Below are positions 10,952 to 23,540 of a DNA stretch of 64,000 nt, piece after piece. The DNA is from Nymphaea colorata. Lineage: Eukaryota; Streptophyta; Magnoliopsida; Nymphaeales; Nymphaeaceae. How positions within the stretch are numbered: the first letter of the stretch is position 1; each line of letters opens with the position of its first letter. The translations under genes and the position numbers were made by a program. The notes beneath the pieces were generated by a model. That model saw nothing but the letters and a program-made list of their open reading frames with translations, made no database searches and was not told the origin of the DNA. Location: the NCBI RefSeq assembly GCF_008831285.2, contig NC_045140.1, positions 4,319,528 to 4,383,527 of the forward strand. Reading direction: 5' to 3'.

Positions 10952-12654
10952 AACACGCACGCACACTCTCTCTTCAGACCTTTAAAAGAGAAAACCTTCT
11001 TAAAATTGTACGTGTCCTTTTTGTATAATTTAATATTGTAATATGATCGATTGAATTGAGAGAAACTGTATACTAACTTAATCATTTTTTGGGATTTAAA
11101 TATGTCATTTTAATAAATAAATTAACAGCTTCCTGAACAATTGTCTGTGGGTTGGTTAAGTCAAGTCCATTAGTAAGTGATCCGTCAGGCAAATTCTCTT
11201 TTGTTGGCTGAATTGGTTCTTCTCTTGATATGGCATGTACTTGAAAATGCCTCGTTCGTTCTCCTTTACGGTGATAAAAGCAATTTTGAAATCGAACCGA
11301 TGAAGCCGCTACTATGGATTGACTGATTCATTAATCCAGCTGAGTCAATAGTGAATTGGTAATAAATAAAATTTAAAGAATATATTTAAGAAAGTGCTTG
11401 CTGCGTAATGCTCTATTATAGGTAGACTTTGCGGATTGATTCAAGAAAAACAGAGAGTTTTTTACATGGTTTGGAGACCAAAATTATCGTGCGTCCATGG
11501 CCGTATAAGGTTTTCCACTAACTCAGAACCAAGAATACGAAAGGTAGCTGCCCCTCTTAAACATGAAGATTAGGGTAACACCACAAAATGACAAAATTAC
11601 AATAAGGTCTTTAGAAACTTTAATGGAAGTTAGGAAGCCTATTAAGTTGGGATCAGACTCCTCACTCTAACAAGAAATTGGGTATCCCTTGGATTGGTTA
11701 AAGATTCGAATTGAATGTACCCGACCATACTTGTTTTTTCCAATACTCACATATTTGGATTTGAATAAGAAAAAAGAAAAAACATATCCAAATCCGAGTC
11801 TAATGTCTGATTTCACAATTCGAATATGAATCCAATCCAAATCCTATTTTTACATTCATATTTGAATACAAATCCAAATATTGAACCTAATTTAGCCAAT
11901 TTGCAAAATGTAAGAACATAAGATATAGGATATTTGTTCATAAAGAAATCTGATCCGAATCCATACCCAAATCTGGTCAGATATTTATGTATATTCCAGT
12001 CTGATCGGACGTCGTTTCTTAAATCCTAATCTTATCTAATTCCTTAATCAGGTACTTTTTTTTTTCATATCCATTCTTTTCTGAATAGTTTGGTCAGATA
12101 TCCAATTCAAATAGAATATACTAACATTTCTACCCATGAGGAATTTAGGAATTGGTAAGTGCCTAGTGATGCTAAGTGATTGGATGATCAAAAAAGATTT
12201 GTGCTGGCTGTCTGCTAATTGTGGTAGCTAAACAGTTTAGCCATGACTCCCTAATTTTTAGGCTGTTTCCTGCGACTTATTTTTCTATATCTGTGAACAG
12301 AAATAAAAGTAAAGCTTATCCCCTGCCACGTTGGTTGCAGTATTTAGAACTTTAATAAAAACAAACTCACAATTTTAGTAGTAAAAGAAAAATGCACTTT
12401 AGTTTTGAGTTTTCTTCATTTAGCACTCCCATGGCCTAGTACTTGAATATTTAAGCAGTTAAACCAACAAAAAAAAAACAACTAAACTTAAGCCTTTTAC
12501 TAAATTACAGCAACTTTAGCAGTCCCAAGAGACATAGTATAGCTAGTTGAGTTGGCTGCATGCAAACAAAAGAACATCAGTTTGGTTTGTGCTATTCTTC
12601 TATACTCTAAACAGTGGTGACGCTGCCAACCATATTCCCAAACGCGCACTAAAC
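9819..12654. other. Intergenic; 3' flank then AT-rich repeats
   Basis: No gene is supported. At about 9970-10075 a short near-duplicate occurs: ATGCAATTGTACATAAGACT appears twice about 60 bases apart in the 3' flank of the upstream gene. From 11690 to 12130 the sequence is a degenerate array of ATCCAAAT and GAATCC words, of the sort also found near 24.0, 59.0 and 63.2 kb. Confidence 0.5.
10843..10948 (+). repeat. Compound microsatellite (CT)n(TA)n
   Basis: About 58 bases of CT-rich repeat pass directly into about 47 bases of pure TA. The open frames across it, with Ser-Leu, Tyr-Ile or Arg-Glu dipeptides, are artefacts. Two other tracts in the window have the same CT-then-TA order (41.0 and 63.5 kb). 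Confidence 0.97.
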
Positions 12655-12787
12655 CCTGTGGCGGAGCCAGTAGATTTTATCAAAGGGGCACTTACCTTAG
12701 TGGGTTTGGTTCCTATGACACATTGACAGAGTTTGTGCCATAGGACGGGCAATGACCCACACCAGCCCACACATCGCTCCGCTACTG
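12655..12787. repeat. Short TIR-type repeat with GTGGCGGAGCCA ends
   Basis: The left end reads GTGGCGGAGCCAGTAG. The right end, read in reverse complement, is AGTAGCGGAGCGATG, so the two ends form an imperfect terminal inverted repeat. The interior has the GGGGCAC and GGGCAATGACCC words shared with related copies at 59.8 and 62.5 kb. It is about 133 bases, non-coding, and lies about 260 bases upstream of the Hv1-like gene. Confidence 0.55.
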
Positions 12788-13046
12788 AGTGAACCCTGGG
12801 ACTAGAGATAAACGAGGGAGGCTTCTCCACTTTCAACATATTTTGTTCTAACGTGGGCTCTCCACGTTTCACCCTAAAGCAACGTCCATCACGAACAACT
12901 AGGTGTCCCTGACCACAAGGGTCGCTTAAGTTTGCCAGCCTTCAAAGAGGTGACACCCAAAACTACCAACCAGTTTAGCTTCCCTACCTTCCAAGGATAA
13001 ACACCGTATCCAAGCGTCCATCTCTCTCTCTCACTCTCTCCCCACA

Positions 13047-13757
13047 ATGGCACCAAGAAGAATCGACATAGTGGAAGTTTCCGTTGAAAACTTGCAGAAG
13101 AACTGGCAGAGAAGGCAATGGTGGGAGTCCTTATTCAAGACAAAGGAAGTAGTAGACGACAGGGAAGCTTCTTGCTCTTCCTGCCAGTGGCTGTTCAAAA
13201 CAAGGGATGCAGGCGACAAGGGAGCTTCTTGGAGGACAGGTCTAGCAAGCCTCCTTCAATCTACTCCAGCTCATGCCATCGTCCTGGTCTTCCTCCTTCT
13301 CGACCTGGTTTTCACAGTGATCAGCATTTCATCATGCCCGTCTGTTCCGCGGAGGAAGGGCGGGCTGTTCTGGGGAGGGATTGCCATCTTGATCACACTC
13401 ATTGTAAAAGATATAGTGGTGATGGTGGTCTTGGGTCTGAGCTTCTTCAAGCACGCGGGCTACGTCATGGAGATCACTGCACTCGTTCTTGCTCTGTGCC
13501 TGGAGATCTTTCTCAAGGCTGAGAGTGCTGGCCTCCTGGTTCTGGTAAACTCATGGCGGGTGGTACGGATGATACAGAGCATTTTTGGTATGAGCGATGA
13601 AGCAATCGAGACACAGATTACCAACATAGAATCACAATTTGAAGATCTTAGAGTCCAGACTGCCCAGATGGAGCAATTGATACGGAAGAAAAATGAGAGG
13701 ATTGCTGAGTTAGAAAATGGATGCCACAATCAGCAGAGACCCCGTGGGAAGCTTTAA
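13047..13757 (+). CDS. Voltage-gated proton channel (Hv1)-like protein
   Basis: Intronless, 236 residues, about the size of Hv1 proton channels, which consist of one four-helix voltage sensor plus a cytosolic coiled coil and lack a separate pore. The hydrophilic N-terminus has a near-duplicated motif (W-x-SLFKT near 26-32 and WLFKT at 48-52). Four membrane segments follow: S1 about 76-97 with Asp86 at the position of the selectivity Asp112 of human Hv1, S2 about 108-131, S3 about 139-157 with Glu142 and Glu153 where human Hv1 has Asp174 and Asp185, and S4 about 161-180. S4 reads VLVNSWRVVRMIQSI, so only two of the three gating arginines of the RxWRxxRxxN signature remain. Residues 184-224 are a predicted coiled coil, as in Hv1 dimers. 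Plant Hv1 homologues exist and have been linked to proton flux at the plasma membrane; that activity for this protein is inferred. A CT-rich leader (13022-13041) precedes the start. Confidence 0.85.
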   Translation: MAPRRIDIVEVSVENLQKNWQRRQWWESLFKTKEVVDDREASCSSCQWLFKTRDAGDKGASWRTGLASLLQSTPAHAIVLVFLLLDLVFTVISISSCPSVPRRKGGLFWGGIAILITLIVKDIVVMVVLGLSFFKHAGYVMEITALVLALCLEIFLKAESAGLLVLVNSWRVVRMIQSIFGMSDEAIETQITNIESQFEDLRVQTAQMEQLIRKKNERIAELENGCHNQQRPRGKL

Positions 13758-14230
13758 CCTCCTTAATCTCTCTCTCTGTTTACTGTTTCCCAACATGGAG
13801 GACAAGGGAAGTCGGACCTGTTTGATCTGCTTATCTTCATCCTGCATTAATAAGATATGAATTTGACAAGAATACGTCATAGCAGTGCCTGGGAAACCAA
13901 TTCTGCCTTCGATCATCTGTTACAAAGGAAAAAAAAAAATGTCGGCCTCTTTTAACTTGTTGAGCCAATGGGCCATTAAGTTGTTATGACATATTCTCTC
14001 CATCACATGGTTAAGAAACCCCCACTTTTGATTATCTTGTGAGTATTTAGAGTATTTCATCCTCTCGCTAAAAAAGACCTGAAACCTAGTCTCTTGTTTT
14101 CAAAAGACACAAAGCATGTTTTTTGTGTCACAGAATGTTGCTCCGGCCACTTTAACTTATGTGTTGGTGCTTTCCTTTCCTTTCCATCCGCCCTTCTCTT
14201 TTTACAACACAGGGAGTTGACGCTCTAGAG

Positions 14231-14290
14231 ATATGAAACAAAAACTAGCTGACTACCAACTCCACCTAACCGTTGAGCCAACTCATTCGA
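14231..14290 (-). repeat. tRNA-like dispersed short repeat, copy 1
   Basis: In minus orientation it reads TGGCTCAACGG (an RNA polymerase III A-box-like word), then about 11 bases, then TTGGTAGTCAGCTAGTTTTT. The same layout recurs at 25.8, 34.1, 34.6, 57.7 and 62.9 kb. A weak B-box-like GTCAACTCC follows about 35 bases on. Likely a SINE-type remnant. Confidence 0.5.
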
Positions 14291-14786
14291 AGACGCCACT
14301 TCCCATCAACACCACAAATATGATGCAATTTCAAAATCCCAACTCTCCCATCTTTCAAACCTTATATTTCCAAAGCACCCAATTTACTGGGGCTGACCAA
14401 GTTTAAATTACCCACATAAACAAAGAGACAAAACCCCGCCAGTTCAGCCGATACTTGGATTGCTCGGACAAATTGGATGAATACGCCAAGTCCCACAGCC
14501 AACGTGCTGGAGCATTTATTTAAGTCACTCGTTTGATAGAGGGACGAGTTTTACTTCAAGTTGAATAGCCTCCAACCGAAATGCATAGAATCAGAATTTC
14601 AAATTCAATAATGGAAGCCCACAGTCAATATGGTATTGAAAGAAACAAGTCCAATTACATCTCTCTTAATTACAAATGAAATGTATTGACATATAAAAGG
14701 TGAAGGGGATTGAAGTGAGGCTGGTAGGCGGCCAATATCCAACCTCTTATATTGTAAAAAGAAAGTCATCAATACCTTAAACAGCC

Positions 14787-14874
14787 ATATATCTTAAAAG
14801 AACAATGGGTGAGGTAAGAGCTTTGACTCTATATATCTTAAAAGAAGGATGGGTTGGGTAAGAGCTTTGATTGA
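14787..14874 (+). repeat. 44-base imperfect tandem pair
   Basis: Two adjacent units begin ATATATCTTAAAAGAA and end GGTAAGAGCTTTGA. They differ at a few positions. No coding frame is involved. Confidence 0.85.
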
Positions 14875-17670
14875 GTAGACGTTTCCATTCTATTTGTGTT
14901 TCCTTGTTAGTTTTAACTTATTTTATTTTTCCCTAATTGTTAGGATTTTTTTTTAGATTATTACAACTTTACCGAAAAATACCTAAGAAAATCCACGCCC
15001 TTTAAACCCCATTAATGATATCAGCTACATGTGCAAACATTAAATTCCTAGCAAATAACCACGTCCTCTTATTCAGACACGACCAGAAGCAGAAACCTGC
15101 CCGCAGCGGTGGCCCAATGGCTAATCTCCCGAAAGCCATGATGGCCCATGCTCTAATATGATGAACTTCATGTACGTATGACTGTCCAGATATCCATGGA
15201 ACCGCACGTGAAACATAAATAATAATATTAAATACATTTTAGAAAAAAAATGAAATACAAGAGAATTTCAAAAAATGAAACAACTAAGAAATAATAATAA
15301 TAAAACTAAATAATGAATAAAGTGCAATGTGTTGCACCACATTATTCATATAGGCAAAAAACTCATCCCACTTTTGAAAACATCGATTTCAAACTTTCGC
15401 CCTATCAATGAAGTAGGCAGACACCAAGATCCCAACTTAAGAGTTAAGACTCCCCTACCACCAGCCTCCTGACTGATTGGGGTTGAACAACACTACCAAC
15501 AAGTCACCCTAGGAAAACATGTACCACATCATAGAATTGAACGACATTCTTCTTTCTTTGCAACACGGACTCACTATCACAAGACCAAAAACGAATGGTT
15601 GGAATTAAGGAAAGAAATCACCTCAAATTTGGGGGTCCAAGTCCAGAAATTACTTTTGCAATTTAGGTGAAAGGTTGCGCATTGAGGTCATTATGTATTG
15701 CTGCAACAATATCCTGTACAATCAGCATGTGGTTGGTCCATAAACTCTGTTTACTCGAGAGAGGACCACCACCAGTACCCTTCCTGAAATGAGAGGAACC
15801 AAGAAGAGAAGCCTGCAATCAAGCTTCAGTATCTTACCTGTTTCTTTCGGATGGCAACTATGCCAATAGATCTCCTCTCAGTCAAAAAAAGAATTGGCCG
15901 CAGCAAAGGCAAAATAGATCATAGTAATACTATATAAGCAACGGGCAACGCAAAGAGCGCACCTCTTTCCTCGTAGGTTACTGCAATTACAGGTCGATAT
16001 TAGCATCTCAGTGTGTATTTGGCCATGGAACCCTAAGAGGAGAAACCAAGTTCAGCGATTCTGTGACAATAATCACCAATAGTTTTCTAGGTAAAGTGGC
16101 AAACAGTTATATCCCAATTCCGAAAGAATACCGGTGAAGCAGCCAGATTCGAAGCAATTCTAGCTTAGGTTGCTGTGTGCATCCAGAGTCTTGAGTGTTG
16201 TCAGTATCCATTTTTCTCTTAGTGGAACATACAACTACCTTGAGCTTCCTTGTTTAACATATCCTTTATTAAATTATTACCTCCTCCTGGATAAAAAACC
16301 ATCCTCAAGATGACGTTGAATGCTGCCCATGTAACTATACCTCCTCTCAAAAATGCAAGGCGGGCAGCTTTTGGAATTTTTTAAGTTACAATGGCCATTT
16401 GTCCATCCTGGCTCCACCATTGCCATCACATTGGAGGTTGCCTAGGATAAAAGTGATCCTGGCACGAAGCTTGCACTTAATGCCAGGTGAAATAACCAGC
16501 ACCTAGCTGCAGCTTTTGACTACATTAATATAACCTTCAAGCCGACTCAGCTGCGCTCCTCAACCCCTGATCATAGATGGAGCAACGATGAGTGAACACA
16601 AGTACAGTCTAGAGACTTTAGACACCAACTCCATGTTGCTATTATCCCTGCAACTGAACTTGATCAAGCAAATTAGTTTGACCTAACTAGTCTGTGTTAC
16701 AAACAGAAGCTTAAGTTGAACATTGCTCATCTCCTTTACAATAGATAGCAAACTTGAATGACCTTCAAACCAAGTAAGAGACTCCATTTAACAATAGCTA
16801 CCAACTTCATAGCATATGCGATTTGAGGGACAGAACAACAAAAGTTAAAGAATAATTATGAGCCACCAGAAAATCCCCACTGACATACAAGAAAATTGGA
16901 CAGAAAATGTTCTCTAAGATAGTTTTGCAGCATTCCTGAATCACATAGACGTTCAAGCAGTTATATGTCTTCGGAAAAAGAGGCCACTCTATCAAATTCA
17001 TCGCTCACCTTAACCCAATCCTCTTCCCAAACTCATTACCACCAGCTATTGCTCATAGGATCCCAACAAATATTAGTATATACACGAAGGGCAGCCCATA
17101 ACAATTAGAAAAACATGCCAAAATTAGTGTTAGAAAAAGGATAAACCCCAGAGACGAATGCCTATATAGGTGTTAGAAAGTAGTTATGCCATAACCAAAA
17201 ATCTAGAAGATGCCCATTACGCCTCATGCTAGATGAAACCAGTGATGTCAAATAGTTCAAGTATCCAATTCTATATTAAGTAACTATTTCTGGAATATGC
17301 TACCCTAGGTGCTGGGCAGTGGGCACCAGGCTTATCGACTAGGCCTGCCTAGGTGGGTAACCTAATGGGAGACTCAGTGGCCAGTGCCTAGATCTGCTTA
17401 GTTGGACAACTAGGCTGCGGCCGCTGTGCTAACTAGGTGCTAACCATGAGAAATTTTCATTTATTGTTTCATTGTTGTTATTTTTGTGTAAGGGTAAACT
17501 GCAATAAAGTTAAAAGAGAATGCCTCTCATTCTCCAAAGACTGTTTAGCCTCAATTCTCTGGTTTTTTGGCTATTTACATGTCCCTTGAGCAACCGGTTG
17601 ACTAGCTCCTGCTCACCCTCTTGTATATGCAAGGGGACCTTCCCATCTTTCCAGAAACAATGCTTCACTT

Positions 17671-17770
17671 CTTGGGCACTAATTTGAAAGAAAGTTTTGT
17701 CTAATTATTTGTAGACATCTCTTGGGCACTAATTTGAAAGAAAGTTTTGTCTAATTATTTGTAGACATCT
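17671..17770 (+). repeat. 50-base perfect tandem duplication
   Basis: Two identical units start CTTGGGCACTAATTTG and end GTAGACATCT. Perfect identity points to a recent duplication or an assembly artefact. Confidence 0.95.
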
Positions 17771-18894
17771 CTCTTTGCATGGTATTACTTATTAGACAAA
17801 TTTGTTATTTATACATATCTGTTTGCATATGGATTTTTCTTGTTTATGTATGTGTGTGTGTATATATATAGAAACACACACATTTGCATTTAATTGTTAC
17901 AAATACCTGCTTCCATATCTGCATAGATCTCTATCTTCAAAAATCAATTGAAAACTATTGTGATTCAATATGGTTAACTTAATCTCAATTTATATGCAAT
18001 TCATTGTTTTTTACACTCTTTTTTCCTATTATTTTGGAGGCCGTCTTGGCCCCACATAGGCTCCGGCCAGAGCGCTGCCTAAACCTCTTAGAAGGTCAAC
18101 CACCAGGCCTGCCTAGTGCTTTTGGCTGCTAAGATGTTACACATGCTTTGCAACCACCAAGAGTTGAAAATGGTCGAGAGCAGGATAGTATGCCCGTTTG
18201 GACTTGGTCCCACTTATGAACTTACCAAACTGCAGCTACAGCTTGAAATGTTCTGTCACCAGAATTAAGATTGACCTGTATAAAGTTCTGATACGAGGAG
18301 AGTCTCATGCAACCAATTTATGATTTGGATTGCGGAATGAAGAGAACACAATTCAAACGCTAATCCAGGATCTCCAGAGAAAACAAGAACATGTCCTACC
18401 TATGTCTGCTTCTTCTTCACGCTGTATTCTTAGTTCCAGACCTGCAGGCTTTTCAAGTTTTCTCCCTCACATCATTCTTAGCCAACGAGAAGATAAAGTA
18501 AGCATGTAACAATTATGCCTGTAACACATTACTTCAATAAGACAGATTACTATAAGTTTATAAATTTCATATGCGATTCCTTAATTTCCAATAAAGCAGA
18601 ACATCCTAAAAGCTCACCGCAAAACTGTGGTACCGAACAAGGCTTCTCAGTCAAACTAATCACAGCGATTCATCAAACAAAACCAGCACATGACATGAAC
18701 AAACCCACGGAAACAAGCAACTCCCAACCAAATGGACAAACTCTTATCAGAACAACAATAAGAACGATATAGTATTCGAAGAATTTCTTCATTACGATCA
18801 AAATTTATACAACCACATTAACACAACCAGCACAATCACGTTCTACAGAAAATACATCTATAGAAACGGAAAATCCGAGGACAAAAAAGTACAA

Positions 18895-19641
18895 TCAAAT
18901 CCCCCTACTACTGTTCAAAATCGAACCAAGCGTACCCAAAACCGCAAAGGCAAGAAGAGGGCTGACATCCAAAGTATCAAAGACGGGCGGAATGATATTC
19001 CTGAAGAGATTCAAGTAAGGGTCGCACAGATCTCTGATGGCCGAGAGCGGCTGCCTGTCCCAGGGGATGTTGGGGAACCAACTGAGCAAAACTCTAACCA
19101 TCAGCACCCCACTATATATATCCAACCATTTAGCCAATCCGGAGGCAACCACTGTCAGCGGCGTATTCAGATACCCAGACGGGCGGTCCCGAACGGCAGC
19201 GAAGAAGAGTGGGCCAATCGCGCAGACGAGGTTGTCCTGGAGGTGATGGAGCGCGGCGAGCTCCTCAGCGGAGGGTGTGGAGATGGCAGAAGTAAACCTG
19301 CTGACGGAGCTCTTCAGGGCGTCGAGAAGGCGGCGAGAGAAGGAGAGGGCTGCGGCGAGGATGAAGGAGACGGTGCGAGTGGAATCGAGGAGAGGGTTGG
19401 GATTTGGTGGGGAGGTCGGGGATTGGGGAAACGGTGGAGCCGAGGAGGAGGCAAAGACCCTGAATTGGGAAGGCCGGTGGAGGGGAGAACAGTTCAGAGG
19501 GGGAAGGTTTAGAATCAGGGGTTTCCTGGGAAAGGAAGGATGGAGGGAGAGGCTTACCTGGTTGGGGTGGAGACACCGCCGAAGTGGCGGAGGAGAGATG
19601 GCCGGTGGGTGGTGGAACGCCGCCGTGGAAGTCGCCGCCAT
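18895..19641 (-). CDS. YLMG1-1: Chloroplast YGGT/YlmG1-type membrane protein
   Basis: Intronless, 248 residues. Residues 1 to about 65 are Ser/Pro/His-rich with almost no acidic residues, as in a chloroplast transit peptide. After a Pro-rich linker comes a hydrophobic stretch (about 91-105), a helix near 137-150, then the YGGT domain (about 165-245) with WLDIYSGVLMVRVLLSWFPN, the conserved DPYLNLFRNIIPP and a final hydrophobic helix (228-243). Plant YlmG1 proteins sit in the thylakoid membrane; Arabidopsis YLMG1-1 affects nucleoid distribution in chloroplasts, and the related CCB3 acts in cytochrome b6 maturation. The IPWDRQPLSAIRDLCDP segment favours YLMG1 over CCB3. The start chosen is the first ATG and gives a complete transit peptide. 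The coding part is GC-rich at the 5' end. Confidence 0.93.
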   Translation of the reverse strand: MAATSTAAFHHPPAISPPPLRRCLHPNQVSLSLHPSFPRKPLILNLPPLNCSPLHRPSQFRVFASSSAPPFPQSPTSPPNPNPLLDSTRTVSFILAAALSFSRRLLDALKSSVSRFTSAISTPSAEELAALHHLQDNLVCAIGPLFFAAVRDRPSGYLNTPLTVVASGLAKWLDIYSGVLMVRVLLSWFPNIPWDRQPLSAIRDLCDPYLNLFRNIIPPVFDTLDVSPLLAFAVLGTLGSILNSSRGI

Positions 19642-19649
19642 TCTTCAAG

Positions 19650-22600
19650 CCTCCGTGCGTCCGCTCCTTCTGTCCGTCTCTGTGCTTTCGAGAAGCGAAG
19701 ATAGGACGGTGGGGCTTTTGAAGCGGACAGTGAATTGTGAGGACACAATCGTCATTTTGAGATTGACGATTAGGCGGGTTCGAGCTCGGCAGACCCTTGG
19801 CTCTATGCTCGACTCGAGTTTGTAACCCTTTTTCAAGTTCGGGTGTATTATTTGTCTATAATTTTAAAGCACGGCCAGGTTTTTGCAATTTCTTAAAGTG
19901 AACTCACTTTAAATTGGCTGAAAAACAAAAAATTCTTACGTCCAATTTCTTTTAATACTATCTTTTATCTATAATTTATATTTTTACCCTTTCAAATATA
20001 AGTACATGCACATTATATAGTATGGCATAAGAAAGGAGGGTGTGATATATTGTTGTCCCTAACACAAGATAGTGTGTTATGAACTAAAATAAATAAAATA
20101 TATATATTGTTTAAATAAAAACATAGCCCCCTAGAAAATAAAAGCAAAAGTGTGAATGCGTTAAGAAATGCTTTTATAAAATTACCCAAATGCCTTTTAT
20201 GTTAAACTGTGGGAACACTATTTCCCATGTTAGTAGCATAACATGGAAAATGTCACAATGCATGAATTGCCCACTTTGAATTAGTGTATCAAAAAGATTG
20301 TTCAAATTGAAGATGGGTAAAAATGTAATTTATTAGATAATATTGAGAAAATTTTTATAGATACAGTTTTGTGTTTCCATTTTGAGGAATTTCTTAAGCT
20401 TTTATTTGAAAACTATAGCCACTCAATAAAAGAAAATGTAAAAATTAGTCACCCTTTTTGTCGTTATAAGCAAAAGGCATAACACCAAACACCAACAAGC
20501 TTAGACTCATCCACGCAAAGAATCAAAGCCTTTAGAGCTTTTATTCAGCTCCGCATAATTCACCTTTACAACTTCTATTAAGCTTAACTTAGAGGAAAAC
20601 GCCAGAGCTTCCACCCAACCTTTATCCCCTTAAGATATAAGGTTTGCTTTCAGTCAGCTATCGCTTCTGTCGTGTTTAAGCTTGCATGTCAGTGGCTCCC
20701 TTTTGTATCACAAAGGATTAATGCCACAAAAATTCGAAACGAAAACCAACCGCATGTCGACTCCAGCCCCCATTGTTGCACCAACCCCATTAGAGATCTC
20801 ATAATTATGCTAGTCACTAGTCTTCTATATTGTAAGAGATTTCCAAAATCCATCTCTCAGCTGAATCGGTTATGATGGGCTAAAAATATTAAAAGGTATT
20901 ATACTATTAAAACGGTTTATCATAGTCGAGCATTTGGATTTGCAAAGAACAAGTATTGCCAAAACTTGGTTTTTAATCGTTTTATTAAATTTCTATTTGT
21001 GTTTGGATGACACAATTAAAATGATGTTTTTTAGGAAAAACTTGAGAGAGAAAGAATGTGTGGAGGGCTCACAGATTAAGTCTCTGGAAGATCATTGTTT
21101 TTCCAACATTTTGAAACCCAGTTTTTGAGTCTTTTGACCATCATCCATAAATGCGTCAAAGAGCTTTTTCCTCAAAGATCTTTTTTTTATTATTATTATT
21201 TCTTTTTTATTAAAGAGCCTTAAATCAAGTAATGACCGATTAATTATTTGTTTATCTAATCTTAAAAGAGAAGTGTTTAAATCGGGAAAATTTGAAATGT
21301 TGAAAAATATTTCTCTTTTTAAACATGGTTTTTGAGTGCAATTTTGGTGTTATGGTATTCCATCCTCGCAACTAAAATTCCATAATAAGTAAATCTCCTT
21401 TCCATGGTTTTCTAAATTATTACTGAAAATGCTTACTTTGGTTCGAAGCGGTTTACATATTAAGGTGGCCGGCGAGTGCTTAAGCACCTTATCCCTCTAA
21501 TTGACAAGCAACAAGGAGTGGGAGTGGGCCAACTGTAGTACCCCGCTTAGATAGGGTCGGAGCCAAAAATTTTTATATGAGGGGTTGAATTAAAGTTTTT
21601 AAATATGTTGAAATATGGTTTTTTTAAATTTTTATACAAGACAAGCAAAATTTTCTAAAATTTACATGTAAATTTTTTTAGAAAAATTGAGGTGGGGCTA
21701 GGACCTTTGCAGACCCCCCCTACATGTCGATATGGGTGAGTGAATGTCCAAGCTCCTTTTCTTCATCCCCCAAAGTCCAAGACTGCTTCATAGTGCATCA
21801 ATATTTGCATATCAGTGTCTTTCTTTTTGCTTTTTGCAGCACATAAACGAGTGGTTTAAAATATAAAAAAAGATACGATACGCAAAAGGTGAGTTTCGTG
21901 CCGAGAAAGCAAGCTTTCATTTTCAAAAAATGTGACATCTTAACTTTTATTAAGTGCCCTTGTGTGGTTTGGAATTGCTTTTGTTCTTTGCTTAATTTCA
22001 ATGGTTGTTTAAATTTTTATTTTCCGGTGGATTTTTTAAATTCAGGAAATCAAAGAACGTGACAACTTGTTTGTGTCTAGAAATTAATGGGCGCACATGA
22101 AAGTAACTTTTTTGAATATCACAAGTTAAAATTTTGGCAAAGTTTCAGAAAAGTCCCTTATTTTTTTTATTTTGCTTATAAATACGTCAAATATATGCAT
22201 TTTCATATTTCCCATGATACATACATTTTTAACTCTTAAAAAAAAGTATAGAAAATATCAGCTTCATGTGTTTGAAAGTGTGTCGTAACTCAGTGGACGC
22301 CTCAGATGGAAGATAAGCATAAACCGAAGCTTAAACATTGTTCTTTACTGTCCCAAAAGATTATAAGAGGAATTTTCAAGCAGCTGCCTAACTTAAACGC
22401 ATTACAGGTGCTTCCTCCTCTTAAAGAAAGAAAAGAAAAGAAAAAATAGAAGATCATGGGTCTCCTTTCCTATGTCACCATAGTGCGGGGTGTGGGTGCG
22501 GGTGCCGGAACGGTACATATCAAAAAATTTAAGGGCAGCGGTATAACGAGAATATTTTATTATTATTATTATTTTTAATTTATTATATGTATAACAGAAT

Positions 22601-23486
22601 AAACATATTATTACAATTTAGTTATTAATGTATATAACATACTTGAATAATTGTATTGCATATGAAAATATCAAAACAACATATATTATATAAGTAATTT
22701 AGTAATATTACATTTTAATTGGGCTCGGGTGTGAGTCGGAGCCGCACCCATCTCCGGTATGCATCCGACTCAATGCGAACTCTGGTGCGGCAGTAAAATA
22801 GAAGAGTCCGGTGACTTAGCTCTTTTCTCTCCCCGCCTTATTATTTTCATGGCTACATTGGGCCTTGGTGTGAGAAGAATGCACCTTGGTGTTGGGTCGG
22901 GTCAGCCAAGACTCGATAAAACCTGGGTCGGGCTGGTCCAAAGCCTTTGCCGGGCCTGAATGTCAACTTTATGCTTGTTTGAGTACTGATTAGATGTCCA
23001 CCGACATTTAAAACCCTTAACATTTTCATATTTTAATAACTTGAAGATGTGCCAATAGTTCATAAAAGATCTGAACAGTTTTTAAGGGAGTCATGCCAAT
23101 AGTTTTTAAGTGAACCAACTGCCAGCATTATATATAGAAGTATAAGTTGGCTCTTATTACCTAACTTAGGTCAGCCTTGTTTTTTCCTATCGGAACCGCA
23201 AGTATCAAATAAGCAACTTAAATTCGGCCCATCATGACCCATCTATATAGACTATGGGAATAGTGACCATACAATCAAACTAGCCACATGTGGCTTGCAT
23301 GATTTCTGCCAGTTAAGGCTGGGCGTCAGGTCGGGTACCCAACCCATAAAAAAAGGCATTGGGTTGGCCCGATAAGTTATTAGGCTGGCTTGGGTGGAGC
23401 CGACTAAGCTCAGTTCGACCTGATAATATTTTTTAATACATTATATATATATATATATAATATTTTATTATGAATAATTATATTTA

Positions 23487-23540
<54 letters not shown>

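Larger units (their letters stand above)
13758..18894. other. Intergenic, 5.1 kb without a recognisable gene
   Basis: Only short chance frames are present. Identifiable pieces are a copy of the dispersed tRNA-like repeat at 14231-14290, a 44-base tandem pair at 14787-14874, an isolated A-box-like TGGCCCAATGG at 15110-15120, and a 50-base perfect tandem pair at 17671-17770. Part of the region adjacent to 18894 will be the 3' untranslated region of the minus-strand YlmG gene. Confidence 0.5.

Noticed and set aside
10746-11085. Frames with Tyr-Ile, Ser-Leu or Arg-Glu dipeptide repeats
   Set aside because: Translations of the CT/TA microsatellite. The same applies at 63445-63700 and 42710-43036.
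18895-19825. Plus-strand frames opposite the YlmG gene, up to 182 residues
   Set aside because: Antisense shadows of a GC-rich coding region; the minus-strand frame carries the clear YGGT domain.
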